A DNA stretch of 64,000 bases from VRUE01 sp963699215 (GTDB lineage Bacteria; Actinomycetota; Thermoleophilia; Solirubrobacterales; 70-9), in assembly GCA_963699215.1 (NCBI GenBank), contig OY969422.1:62001-126000 (forward strand). Reading direction: 5' to 3'. The stretch's first letter is position 1. Each line of letters begins with the position of its first letter. The position numbers and the translations under genes are program-made. Positions 50,748 to 59,895 of the stretch are shown here, one piece after another. The notes beneath the pieces are model-generated. The model saw only the letters and a program-made list of their open reading frames with translations, did not search any database and was not told the DNA's origin.

Positions 50748-51770
50748 CTACCGCAGCAGTAGACGGACCGCCTTCCAGTAGCTGCGGAGGAGGAGCCGGG
50801 CTGGGGCGGAGCGGGCTACAGCGGGGATGAAGGGGGAGTCGAGGTCGGCGGTGAGCCAGGCGGCGAACTCGGCGGCGCTGACGGTGCGCGCGGCCTGCAC
50901 CCGGCGGCGCTCGCGCAACAGGCGCGGCAGCCAGCGGATGACTTCGCCCAGAGCGGCGAGCTTCTGCCGTCCCCAGCCGGCGGCGATCGAGGCTGGGATC
51001 AAGGCCAGCTCGGTGAGGATCAGGGCGGGTGCGAGCAGCGCCAGCAGGCTCGCCGGGTAGACGCGAATCAGGAAGGCCCAGCGGTTGCGCTCGAGCCAGC
51101 GCCACTTGTGCTCGCGGGCGCCGAACTCGTAGTCGTGGTCGACCACGGCGGCCGGCTCGATCCCCAGCACGCCGCCGGCCAGCCGCAGACGCAACGAGAG
51201 GTCGACGTCCTCGTGGTAGAGGAAGAAGCGCTCCGGGAAGCCGCCCGCCTCCTCCCAGGTGCGGCGGGGAATCGCCAGGCAGGCGCCGGAGAGCGCCGCG
51301 ACCTCGCCCGCCGGAGGCGCCTCCCCCAGCGGCCGGCCGTGCCCACCGGCCCAGACGATCCCGGTGAAGTGGACCGGGTTGCCGGCCGAGTTGATCGTCG
51401 TCCCGTCACCGTCGGCGACCAGCGCCTGCCAAGCGGCCCAGCCGCGCTCCTCCAGCCAGGGACGGCGGATCGCCTCGCCAAAGCCGGACCGCGGTGAGGC
51501 GTCGGGGTTGAGGACGACGAGCAGATCGCCGCGCGCCTCGGCGGCGCCCAGGTTGCAGCCGGCAGCGAAGCCGAGGTTGCCGCCGCTGCGCACGACCCGC
51601 GCCGCCGGCGCCAGCGAGGCCACCGCGTCGGCCGTCCCGTCGTCGGAGTCGTTGTCGACGACGATCAGCTCGTCCCCCTCCCCCAGCTCGGGCAGCAGCG
51701 CGGGCAGGGACCGCGCCAGCTCCTCGCGGCTGTTCCAGGCGACTATCAGGACCGAGAGCGTCGGGCGCAC
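50748..51770 (-). CDS. Family 2 glycosyltransferase
   Basis: A 340-residue GT2 enzyme of the rhamnosyl/N-acetylglucosaminyl-like type. The nucleotide-sugar fold starts LSVLIVAWNSREEL, the metal-binding motif is VLNPDASP (DxD-like), GACLAIPRRTWEEAGGFPERFFLYHEDVDLSLRL is the acceptor segment, and HEDVDLS holds the catalytic base. A hydrophobic C-terminal segment (LLALLAPALILTELALIPASIAAGW) may contact the membrane. TAACCT overlaps the stop of the upstream gene and lies 9 nt before the GTG, so it may have its own leaderless start. Confidence 0.87.
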   Translation of the reverse strand: MRPTLSVLIVAWNSREELARSLPALLPELGEGDELIVVDNDSDDGTADAVASLAPAARVVRSGGNLGFAAGCNLGAAEARGDLLVVLNPDASPRSGFGEAIRRPWLEERGWAAWQALVADGDGTTINSAGNPVHFTGIVWAGGHGRPLGEAPPAGEVAALSGACLAIPRRTWEEAGGFPERFFLYHEDVDLSLRLRLAGGVLGIEPAAVVDHDYEFGAREHKWRWLERNRWAFLIRVYPASLLALLAPALILTELALIPASIAAGWGRQKLAALGEVIRWLPRLLRERRRVQAARTVSAAEFAAWLTADLDSPFIPAVARSAPARLLLRSYWKAVRLLLR

Positions 51771-51782
51771 CGACGCCGGAGG

Positions 51783-54675
51783 TTATTTGCCGCAGGACGT
51801 GCGCAGGCGCAGGCGCAGGTTCCGCTTCTTGCCGTTCTGGGCTTTGAACCGCACGATCGCGCGCGGCCCTTTGCCCCGGCCCCGCTTCTTGCTCGCCCCC
51901 GCCCCCTTGCCCTTGCCCGGGCGCGCACCTTTGCGCGGGCACTGGTTGCGGGAGTTGACGAGGAGCCCTTTGGGCCCTCCGCGCAGGGTGAGGACGAACT
52001 TGGAGACCGGCACGTCGGGGACGACGTCGAAGGTGTTGCGGATGCGCCCGCGGACGCTGTCGGTGCGCCCCACCAGCTCGACGTCGACCTGGCCGTGCAG
52101 AGCGGCGACGAGATCGGGCAGGACGTTGTCGGAGGAGCGCAGGTAGACCGGCCCTTTCAACGGCCCGTCGAGCAGCGGGGTGACCGCCCTCGCGTGACCG
52201 TAGATCGAGTTCTTCGGGCAGTCATGGGCGGCGAACTGGACGCGGGTGCAGACCTTCGCCAAGTTGGCCTGGTCGAGAATCAGCGAGGGCGGCAGGATCG
52301 TGGCCACGCGCGCGATGTTGGCGTCACCCGCCCGCGGCGTGGCCACCGCCCGCAGCTTCGGGTTCTTGGTGCGGCGCATCCCCCCGAACAAGCGCAGGGA
52401 CAGCTTCGGCCGGAAGCCGAGCTTCTCGCAGCCCCTGGCCTCGAACGGGGCCGAGACCGGCGCGGGGACGAACGCGGCCGGGTCGAGCGGGTTGGCCCCG
52501 CCACCGAGCAGAGAGCCGGCGAAGGCGAGCGGCGCGCAGTTGGTCGGGTTGAGCGAGAAGTTGCGCCGGTCGAAGCTCGACGGCCACCGAGCGGATGTCG
52601 AGCAGGGCACCGCCGTAGACATGCGGGACCGGATCCGAGACGGCGTGCACCTGGGCCGTGCGGGGATCGACGAAGAGCGCCACCCTGACCACGACCGAGC
52701 CGAGATCGAAAGGTCCGGCCGTGGCTGGGGTGATCACCGCCAGGGAGAGCGGTGCGCCTTTGTAGCGACCTGCGAGGAAGACCTTGCCGCCGATCTGGAT
52801 CGGCGCGGGGCCGCTGCCGGCGGCGATCTCGGCGCGGCCGATCAGGCTGGAGGCGGGGCAGCTCGGGCTCGCCGCCTCGGCGACCCCGCTGTTGGCGGCG
52901 GCGGCCGCCAGCGCCTCCGGCGGGCAGTAGCGGACGCCCGCCAGCTTCGCCGTCAGCCCCGGGGGCAGCGTCACGTCGACGCCTTTCAGCTCCTGGTTCC
53001 CGTCGGCGCGGGCGATGTCCATGCGCAGGGGACTGAACTCCCCCGCTTTCGGTTTGTCGGTGTCGGCGCCGAAGCCCAGCGCGAAGGGCCGCGCGGCGAG
53101 GGATTTCGCGCACTCGCCGCCGCCCGGGGCGGCGCCGAGCGAGAACGGGTGCGAGGGCGTCTCCGGCGGATTGCCGGACCACGGCGTCATCACGGTCGTC
53201 GTCGTGTTCGGCCCACAGCTCCCGGGGCTGGTCAGCACCGCAGTCGGGCCGTCGTCGAAGTCGAGCCTGAAGGAGCTGAAGGGCACCTGCGGCAGCCCGC
53301 CCAGCTGCTTGTCGTCGAAGATCGTGGTCAGCTGCCCGGTGAGGGGATCCGCGCTGACATTGCCGATTAGCCGGGCCGAGATGCCGTAGCGAGTCGACCC
53401 GACGTCGATGAAGATCCGGTACTCCTCGCCAGAGGTTGGATCGCGGCTAAGTTGCTGGCCCGCGTAGATGACTCCGGTCAGTGAGCCATCGGGAAGGGGG
53501 GGCGTGTCAATCGCGGCGACGCCGATCTTCGAGGCGGGCGGGCAAGCCACCGAGTTCCTCGTCCCCTTGCCGAACTGGGCGTCGGTGCAGGTCTCCAGAC
53601 CGTTGGCAGCGGAGGGGTTGAGGCCCATGCCGAGCGGCAGCGTTACCCGAGCCTGCTTGGTTTGGGAGCTCTCGCGCGAGCCGCCGCCGAGGATGTGGGG
53701 CACCTCGACGCCAGCCACCGGGCCGGACGGCGAGTCGGTCTGGGCCGTGCCCGGATCGACCTCGACCGACGGCTCATAGGGAATGCCCGCGCAGTCGACC
53801 GGCTTTTCACCTTCGGGCAGAGGCGATTCGAAAGAAGGAAAGGCGCTCTGCGGGAAGAGGTAGCCGGGCGCTTTCTCTTCCGCGATCGAACTGGCCAGCA
53901 GGTAGGTCGAGTAGACGGTTTCGAACGGGGGCTGTTCGGGATCGAAGCAGGTGCTCGGCGTGGTGATGAAGGTGCCGTCGCCGGAGCGGCCGTCGAAGAC
54001 CAGACGATTCTTGAGGACCACGCCGTCTTCGAGGAGCGCCAGGTCGGCGAACGGGGTTTTCGGGACGTGGATGACGAACCCCTCGTGATAGTCGCTCTCC
54101 CAGGCGACATCCGCTTCCAGGTAGACGTTGTTGCCGAGCAGGTTGAGGCCGAACCGTGCCGGCTCGCCGTCCGGTGGGATCACGTTGTAGACGGGGACGC
54201 GCGTCACGCCGGGGATCGGGTCGAAGGGGATCCCCAGGACCGACGCGGTAACCGCACTTTCCCCGACCTGCGAGCCCACTGGACAGGATGCCGGATCCGC
54301 CTCGAAGTCCTCGAGCGGGCACTGGGGCGTGGCCTGGGGGTTGACGCTCAAGCCGACCGGCAGGTCCACGCGAACGTTTTTCAGTTCTTCCACCGGAGTT
54401 TCGCCGGGCGCTTCGTGCTTGACGATGAACTGCGTGAACCCGACCTGAGGGTGGCCGGCGGCGTTCTTGAAGAATTTGTCGGGGGTGTCGACCGTGCAGG
54501 TCGGCGTGTCGGTTATGCAGGTCCCCGCCTGCCAGCCATCGTCCGGCGTGTGGGGATCGTTCTGTGGGGCGATGATCCCGGCGGTGTCGGCCGCAGCCGG
54601 GGACGCCCAGGAGGCTGCCCCCAGAGCCAAAAGAGAAGCGATGAAGACGGTTCGAACCCAAGCCCCTTTGCCCAT
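51783..54675 (-). pseudogene. Large secreted repeat protein, interrupted by a frameshift
   Basis: An exported protein of about 960 residues. The signal peptide is VFIASLLALGAASWASPAAA, with AAAGGAG 6 nt before the ATG. Three repeated modules follow, each with LP-x-G-L-x-x-NP or a similar start, then Cys, then CPxxSxxG (CPVGSQVGES, CPPASKIGVA, CPASSLIGRA). The C terminus is very basic (KGKGAGASKKRGRGKG). The frame breaks near 52571-52580: before it reads LLDIRSVAVEL, after it DRRNFSLNPTNC. One extra T in CTTCGACC explains it. The rest is well preserved, so a sequencing error or very recent mutation is likely. Function unknown; this type recurs in Solirubrobacterales. Confidence 0.75.
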
Positions 54676-54697
54676 TCGAATCTCCTTTGGCGGTGTT

Positions 54698-54712
54698 ATC
54701 TAAAGCCTAGAT
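54698..54712. promoter_or_regulatory. ATCTA dyad between secreted protein and HTH gene
   Basis: ATCTA-AAGCC-TAGAT, with a further ATCTAAGC at 54728-54735, lies in an AT-rich 103-bp gap between the divergent secreted-protein and winged-helix genes. It is a candidate site for the adjacent regulator. Confidence 0.5.
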
Positions 54713-54778
54713 TACCCGATTTTGATGATCTAAGCTAATATTTTTCGGTATTACTCTGTCAATGAAAGTGAGGTTGTC

Positions 54779-55075
54779 GTGAATTGGGAACTCCTGGCCC
54801 GCGCCAATACCCACCCGCTCCGAGTGTCAATCCTCGAAGTCCTGAACATCGATGGGGGGCGGACGCTCTCGCCGAAGGACCTCAGCCTGGAGTTGCAGGC
54901 GCCGCTGAGCACGGTCAACTACCACGTGACCGAGCTACGCCACTCCAACCTGGTCGAAGTCGTCGACGAACGGCAGGTGCGCGGCGCGATCGAGCACTTC
55001 TACCGTGCGGTCGACAGCGGCACGGGGTCGAAGCGGAAGAAGCGGAGCAGAGCCGCGCGGAAGGTGCGCGCCTAG
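54779..55075 (+). CDS. ArsR-like winged-helix regulator
   Basis: A 98-residue DNA-binding protein. LLARANTHPLRVSILEVL and LSLELQAPLSTVNYHVTELRHSNLVEVV form the HTH and wing of ArsR-like proteins; no metal-binding Cys is present. The basic C terminus (SKRKKRSRAARKVRA) could add DNA contact. GTG start after AGTGAGG. It is divergent from the large secreted protein and therefore its likely regulator. A tRNA-Gly gene lies 33 bp downstream on the other strand. Confidence 0.8.
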   Translation: MNWELLARANTHPLRVSILEVLNIDGGRTLSPKDLSLELQAPLSTVNYHVTELRHSNLVEVVDERQVRGAIEHFYRAVDSGTGSKRKKRSRAARKVRA

Positions 55076-55107
55076 GGCGGGCTCGTAGCGCACGCGCCGG
55101 GAGGAAA

Positions 55108-55180
55108 AGCGGACGACGGGTCTCGAACCCGCGACCTCGAGCTTGGGAAGCTCGCGCTCTACCAGCTGAGCTACGTCCGC
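55108..55180 (-). tRNA. tRNA-Gly (anticodon CCC)
   Basis: A 73-nt cloverleaf on the minus strand. Acceptor GCGGACG pairs with CGTCCGC, the discriminator is T, and the D arm is GCTCAGCTGGTAGAGC. The anticodon stem-loop is CGAGC-TTCCCAA-GCTCG (anticodon CCC), and the T arm is GCGGG-TTCGAGA-CCCGT. The U73 discriminator agrees with glycine identity. A TTTTCC stretch follows. Confidence 0.95.
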
Positions 55181-55236
55181 GTCGCGCCTGATTCTACGAC
55201 CAGCCGGACAGACGCGAGGGCTAGTGTTCGCTGGCC

Positions 55237-55758
55237 GTGAGCGCTCGTGCCTTCCTCGCCTTCCTCGCCGTCTGCGCCCTCATCGGCCTGCTCGGCTTCG
55301 GCTTGCTGAGCAAGGGCGAGGCGAAGATCGCCGTCGGCGATCCCGTGCCGGACCGCTCGCTGCCCGTGCTGGGCGGCCCCGGCCGGGGCTCGATCGCCGA
55401 CTACCGAGGCCGCTGGGTGCTGGTCAACCTCTGGGCCTCGTGGTGCGTCCCCTGTCGGCAGGAGGCGCCTGAGCTCGCGGCGTTCGCGGAGAGCTACCGC
55501 GGGCGCGACGTCAGCGTGCTCGGCATCAACGTGCAGGACAACAGCGACGACGCGCTCGCCTTTCTCCGCGAGCACCCGGTCGGCTACCGGCAGCTGCGCT
55601 CGGTCGGCGACGAGCGCAGCGCCGCATTCGGCTCCACCGGCGTCCCCGAGAACTTCCTCGTCGACCCGCGCGGCCGCCTGGCGCTGATCTGGCGCGGCCC
55701 GGTCGACCGGACGTTTCTCGAGCAGAACGTCGTCCCCCTCTTCGAAAGGCGCGGATGA
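55237..55758 (+). CDS. Thiol:disulfide oxidoreductase CcmG/DsbE-like
   Basis: A 173-residue membrane-anchored thioredoxin. The anchor is at residues 5-23. The fold contains NLWASWCVPCRQEAPEL with Cys70 and Cys73, and GVPENFLVDPRG with the cis-Pro. In the Ccm pathway it keeps the apocytochrome CxxCH cysteines reduced. TAGTGT lies 9 nt before the GTG (leaderless). It overlaps ccmH by ATGA. ccmE and ccmF are 5 kb upstream; ccmABC are not in the window. Confidence 0.9.
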   Translation: MSARAFLAFLAVCALIGLLGFGLLSKGEAKIAVGDPVPDRSLPVLGGPGRGSIADYRGRWVLVNLWASWCVPCRQEAPELAAFAESYRGRDVSVLGINVQDNSDDALAFLREHPVGYRQLRSVGDERSAAFGSTGVPENFLVDPRGRLALIWRGPVDRTFLEQNVVPLFERRG

Positions 55759-56225
55759 GCCGCCGGGGCAGATGGCTCTCCTTGGCCGCGCTGGCGCTGC
55801 TCACAGCAACCGCCTCCACCGCAGCTGCCGCCCCCCAGACCAGCATCTCCGACGTCGAAGACGAGGTGATGTGCCCGATCTGCGGCACCCTGCTGGAGCT
55901 GGCCGAATCGCCGCAGGCCCAGCGCGAGCGGGCGCTGGTCCGGCGACTGATCGCGGAAGGCAAGACCAAGGCCGAGGTCAAGGACGCGCTCCTCGCCGAG
56001 TACGGGCGAGAGGTGCTGGCGCTGCCCGGTGGCTCCGGCTTCGACCTCTCCGCCTACCTTGTCCCGGCGATCGGCTTCGCGATCGGCGCCGCGGCTCTGG
56101 CCGTCGGTGTGTCGCGCTGGCGACGGGCCGGCGGCCCGCCGGACGATGGGGCCGGCGCCGCGGGCGGCCCCAGCGGCGAGGACGCGGAGCGCCTCGAGGC
56201 CGACCTCGCCCGCTACGACCTCTAG
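55755..56225 (+). CDS. ccmH: Cytochrome c maturation protein CcmH
   Basis: A 156-residue exported thiol protein. The signal peptide is WLSLAALALLTATASTAAA. The active site is EVMCPICGTLLELAESPQAQ (Cys40 and Cys43), the CcmH/CycL signature. A helical domain follows (LIAEGKTKAEVKDALLAEYG), then one membrane helix at residues about 97-115 and a short cytoplasmic tail. It reduces apocytochrome disulfides together with CcmG. Start overlaps ccmG (ATGA). The final residues RLEADLARYDL resemble the CcmI-like tail found on CcmH fusions. Confidence 0.92.
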   Translation: MSRRGRWLSLAALALLTATASTAAAAPQTSISDVEDEVMCPICGTLLELAESPQAQRERALVRRLIAEGKTKAEVKDALLAEYGREVLALPGGSGFDLSAYLVPAIGFAIGAAALAVGVSRWRRAGGPPDDGAGAAGGPSGEDAERLEADLARYDL

Positions 56226-56228
56226 AGG

Positions 56229-56846
56229 CTAGCCCTCGATCACCACGCCGGCCACCGGGATCGGGAGGCCGCGGTCGGATTCGGCGCGGTCGAGGCAGGC
56301 GATCGTCGCGTCGGCTTGGGCGGCGAGCAGGCTCAGCGAGCCCCAGTCCTCAACCCGCGGCCCGTCGAGGACGAGGAGCTCGTAGGCGGCGCGCAGTCCC
56401 GCCAGCGCCTGAGCGAAGCCATCGCTGGCGAACAGGCGGGCGCCTTCGGCGGAAGGGCGGCCGGCGACCACGCAGACCAGCGGCTCGGCCGCCTCGGCCG
56501 AACCCGGTCCGGCGAGCGCCACCGGCTTCAGCACCCGCTCCGCCCCGACCCCGTCGGCGAGGTGCTCGTGCAACCCCGGCGCGTTGGCGAGGCCGAGCGC
56601 GTCGGCCAGCCCGGGCTCGGCGAGATCGCACTCGAGCAGCGCCGTGCGCGTGCCGGCGGCGGCGGCCGTCGCCGCCAGCCCGATCGCCACGCGTCGTCGG
56701 CCGGGGCCGGGCCCAGTCGCCAATACGGCACTGGCGCCGCCGAGCTCCTGCCGCAGCCGCTCGAACGCCTCCAGGTCGCAGCGGCGCAGCGTCCCCGCCC
56801 GCAGCTCGGCGGCGGAGCGAGGTGGGATCTCCGCCAGGACCCTCAC
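56229..56846 (-). CDS. P-loop (CpsD/MinD-like) protein with degenerate Walker A
   Basis: A 205-residue protein with the layout of bacterial tyrosine kinases/MinD ATPases. It has LATGPGPGRRRVAIGLAATA at the Walker A position, LLECDLAEPGLADALGL at Walker A' and LLVLDGPRVEDWG at Walker B. The invariant Walker A Lys-Ser/Thr is replaced by Arg (GPGRRR), so ATP hydrolysis is doubtful. It may bind nucleotide or be a dead paralogue acting in polysaccharide export. GTG start overlaps the argS stop (GTGA). Confidence 0.7.
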   Translation of the reverse strand: MRVLAEIPPRSAAELRAGTLRRCDLEAFERLRQELGGASAVLATGPGPGRRRVAIGLAATAAAAGTRTALLECDLAEPGLADALGLANAPGLHEHLADGVGAERVLKPVALAGPGSAEAAEPLVCVVAGRPSAEGARLFASDGFAQALAGLRAAYELLVLDGPRVEDWGSLSLLAAQADATIACLDRAESDRGLPIPVAGVVIEG

Positions 56847-58477
56847 ATCCGCTCGGGCGCGGAGACGCCGAGCAGGCCGAGCGAGGCGGCGATCGTGCGC
56901 TGGGTCAGCAGGCAGAGCCCGAGGCGCGACTGCTCCACCCCGTCTCCCGCAGCGCCGACGACCTGGCAATCGCGGTAGAAGGCGTGGAAGTCGGCGGCGA
57001 CCGCGGTCGAGTAGGCGCAGATGCGGTGCGGTGCGCGGCGCGCGGCCGCCTCGCGAACCTCGTCGGGAAACTCGAGCAGGCGCTTGACCAGGTCCCGCTC
57101 GGCGGGCTGCAACGGCGTGCCCGGGGTGGGCGCGCCCGCCTCGCCGGCCTCGCCGCCGGCCTTGCGCAGGATGCTGGCGATCCGCGCGTGGGCGTACTGG
57201 ACGTAGTAGACGGGGTTGTCGCTGGACTCGCGCCGCGCCAGCTCGAGATCGAGGTCGACGGTGGTGTCGTGGCTGCGCCAGAGCATGAACCAGCGCGCCG
57301 CGTCGACGCCGATGTCGTCGACCAGCTCGTCGAGCGAGACGAAGTCGCCGCTGCGCTTCGACATCTGCGCCCGCTCCCCCGATTCGACGATGTGGACGAG
57401 GCGCATGATCAGCGCCTCGAGCAGCTCGGGATCGGCGTCGAGCGCGGCGATCGCGGCACGCAGCCGCGGCGCGTAGCCGTGGTGGTCGGCGCCGAGCACG
57501 TTGATCAGGCGGTCGTAGCCCCGCGCCAGCTTGTCGCGGTGGTAGGCGACGTCGGCGGCGAGGTAGGTCGGCTCGCCGTCCGCCCGGACCAGCACCCGGT
57601 CCTTGTCGTCGCCGAATTCGGTGCTGCGCAGCCAGAGCGCCCCGTCGCTCTTGTAGGTGTGGCCGCGCTGCTCGAGCAGCTCCAGCGCGGTCTCGACCTC
57701 GCCGCTGGAGTAGAGGCTGCGCTCCGAGAACCAGCTGTCGAAGTGGACCCCGAAGCGGTCGAGCGTGTCGCGCACACCCTCGAGGATCAGCTCGACGCCG
57801 CGGCGCCCGAGCCCCTCGACGTCGCCCGGGTCGAGACCCTCCTCGCGCAGGCGCTGCGCCAGGTCGGCGACGTACTGCCCTTCATAGCCTTCCTCGGGCG
57901 GCTCGTCGCCGTTCATCGCGGCGGCGATGGACGCGGCGAAGCGCTGCACCTGCCCGCCCGCGTCGTTGACGTAGTACTCGCTCTGGACCTCGTGCCCGAC
58001 CGCCTCGAGCAGGCGGACGAGAGCGTCGCCGTACGCGGCGTGCCGGCCGCCGCCGACGTGCAGCGGGCCGGTCGGGTTGGCGGAGACGTACTCGACCAGG
58101 ATCCTCTGCGGGCTGGAGACCGGCGCCGGGCCGAGGCTCTCGCCGGCCGCGGCCAAGCGCGCCATCGCCCGCCGGTACCACTCGTCGGAGAGGAAGAGGT
58201 TGACGAACCCGGGGCCGGCCACCTCGACCCGGTCGAGATGGCCCTCCGCGCCCAGCTCGCGCGCGAGCTCGTCGCCGAGGCGGGCCGCCACGTCGCGCGG
58301 GGCTTCTCCCAGCGACGCCGCGAGCAGCATCGCCACGTTCGAGCTGTAGTCGCCCAGCTCGGGCTTCGGCGGCCGGTCCAGGGTCGGCTCCGGCCCGCTG
58401 GGCTCGCCATCGCGCAGAACCCGCGCGGCCTGCCTGACGGCGGTCCGCAGCTCGGCTATCGAGTCGGTCGAGGGCAC
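56843..58477 (-). CDS. argS: Arginyl-tRNA synthetase
   Basis: A 544-residue class I synthetase. An N-terminal Add-1 domain (residues about 1-100) precedes the HIGH-type motif PTGPLHVGGGRHAAYGD. The KMSKS-type motif is AQMSKRSGDFV, and the C-terminal DALR domain contains YVQYAHARIASIL (anticodon binding). The start GTG 58477 is chosen because TACGAT (58489-58484) lies 6 nt upstream; the frame stays open upstream in antisense to the next gene. It is coupled at its 3' end to the P-loop gene. The length is near the lower limit for the family. Confidence 0.95.
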   Translation of the reverse strand: MPSTDSIAELRTAVRQAARVLRDGEPSGPEPTLDRPPKPELGDYSSNVAMLLAASLGEAPRDVAARLGDELARELGAEGHLDRVEVAGPGFVNLFLSDEWYRRAMARLAAAGESLGPAPVSSPQRILVEYVSANPTGPLHVGGGRHAAYGDALVRLLEAVGHEVQSEYYVNDAGGQVQRFAASIAAAMNGDEPPEEGYEGQYVADLAQRLREEGLDPGDVEGLGRRGVELILEGVRDTLDRFGVHFDSWFSERSLYSSGEVETALELLEQRGHTYKSDGALWLRSTEFGDDKDRVLVRADGEPTYLAADVAYHRDKLARGYDRLINVLGADHHGYAPRLRAAIAALDADPELLEALIMRLVHIVESGERAQMSKRSGDFVSLDELVDDIGVDAARWFMLWRSHDTTVDLDLELARRESSDNPVYYVQYAHARIASILRKAGGEAGEAGAPTPGTPLQPAERDLVKRLLEFPDEVREAAARRAPHRICAYSTAVAADFHAFYRDCQVVGAAGDGVEQSRLGLCLLTQRTIAASLGLLGVSAPERM

Positions 58478-58522
58478 CGCTGCATCGTATGAGCCAGGGG
58501 CCGCCCGAGTACGCTGGCCGCC

Positions 58523-59266
58523 GTGCGCGTAGCCGCGATCACCGACATCCACGCCAACCTGCCGGCGCTCGAAGCCGTTCTGGAGGCGATCGACGACGCC
58601 GGGGTCGAGGAGATCTGGTGCCTCGGCGACACGGTCGGCTACGGGGCCGAGCCCGACCGGTGCGCCGACCTCGTGCGCGAGCGCTGCGCCCTCAGCCTGG
58701 TCGGCAACCACGACCTGGCGGTGCTGGGGGCTCTCGACATCGCCGCCTTCTCGGAGGCCGCTGCCGAGGCGGTCGCCTGGACCCGGGAGAACGTCGCCGA
58801 GCGCACCCTGGCGCTGCTGCGCGAGCTCGAGCCGGTGGGCTCGCGAGACGGCATCGCCCTCTTTCACGCTTCCCCGCGCGACCCCGTCTGGGAGTACGTC
58901 CTCTCCGCCGAGCAGGCCGACGCCTGCCTCGACGCGCAGCCGACGCGGATCGCCCTAATCGGCCACTCGCACGTCTCGCTCTTCTTCGTGCGGCCCGCGG
59001 ACGAGGAGCCGAGCGGGGAGGTCCGCGGCGCCCAGTCGAGCGACGACACCCTGCTCGACCTCGGCGCCGGCCGCTGGTTGATCAACCCCGGCAGCGTCGG
59101 CCAACCACGCGACGGCGATCCCCGCGCCGCCTGGCTGGAGCTCGACACAGACGAGCAGACCGCCCGCTTCCACCGCGTTCGCTACGACGTCGAGCGAGCC
59201 GCGGCGGCGATCGCCTCCGCCGGCCTGCCGAGGCGCCTCGCCGACCGCCTCCACGTCGGATCATGA
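58523..59266 (+). CDS. YfcE/DUF2437-type metallophosphoesterase
   Basis: A 247-residue calcineurin-like phosphoesterase. Motifs are DIHANLPALEAVL (D-x-H), WCLGDTVGYG (GD), VGNHDLAVLG (GNHD), IGHSHVSLFF (GHxH) and NPGSVGQPRDGDPRAAW. The substrate is unknown; small nucleotides and phosphodiesters are typical. TACGCT (58510-58515) lies 7 nt before the GTG start (leaderless). It is divergent from argS, 45 bp apart. Confidence 0.9.
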   Translation: MRVAAITDIHANLPALEAVLEAIDDAGVEEIWCLGDTVGYGAEPDRCADLVRERCALSLVGNHDLAVLGALDIAAFSEAAAEAVAWTRENVAERTLALLRELEPVGSRDGIALFHASPRDPVWEYVLSAEQADACLDAQPTRIALIGHSHVSLFFVRPADEEPSGEVRGAQSSDDTLLDLGAGRWLINPGSVGQPRDGDPRAAWLELDTDEQTARFHRVRYDVERAAAAIASAGLPRRLADRLHVGS

Positions 59267-59319
59267 CGCTCAGATGCAGGCAGATTCTGCGCCAGGTGCC
59301 GTTCTCTAGACTCGCCCGG

Positions 59320-59895
59320 ATGCCTCGCTCGACCCGCTCTGCCCTTGCCCTCGCACTCGCCGCGACGGCGGCGCTCGCATTCTCCGCCTGCGGCGGCGAG
59401 GACGCCGAGCTGCTGCCCGGCGAGACGGCGCGGGAGATCAACGCCAACCTCGCCGCGGTCAAGCAGCTCTCCGACGAAGGCGACTGCGTCGGCGCCGAAA
59501 GCGCCACCCAGCAGGTCGGCGAACAGATCGAAGCGCTGCAAGGGGTCGACCCCGAGCTGAAGCGGGCGCTCGAAGACGGGGCGGGACGGCTCGAGGAAGT
59601 GATCGCCGCCTGCGAAGAATCGACGAGCGAAGCGATCGCGCCGGCGACGATCCCGCCCGAATCGGAAGAGGACGAAGAAGCGGCGCCGAGCGAGAAGGAA
59701 GACAAGGAAAAGGAGAAGAAGCCCAAGAAGGAAGAGGAGGAACCGGAAGCAACCTCGCCCTCGCTGCCGCCGCAGGCCAACGGCGAAGGCAAAGGGCTGG
59801 AAAACGGAAACGGTCCGCCCTCCGGCGAAGAAGAAGCCGAAGAAAGCCCCTCTGGCGGGGTCAGCCCAGGCGCCCCCGCGGGGGAAGGCGAATGA
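59320..59895 (+). CDS. Lipoprotein with acidic/Lys-rich tail
   Basis: A 191-residue putative lipoprotein. The signal peptide ALALALAATAALAFSAC ends in the lipobox FSAC (Cys near residue 26). A helical domain contains two Cys (DEGDCVGAES and VIAACEES) that may pair. The rest is a low-complexity, Glu/Lys/Pro-rich tail (SEKEDKEKEKKPKKEEEE) that probably spans the wall. TAGACT lies 7 nt before the ATG (leaderless). Its stop overlaps the start of the kinase (ATGA), so the two are made together and may act together. Confidence 0.8.
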   Translation: MPRSTRSALALALAATAALAFSACGGEDAELLPGETAREINANLAAVKQLSDEGDCVGAESATQQVGEQIEALQGVDPELKRALEDGAGRLEEVIAACEESTSEAIAPATIPPESEEDEEAAPSEKEDKEKEKKPKKEEEEPEATSPSLPPQANGEGKGLENGNGPPSGEEEAEESPSGGVSPGAPAGEGE

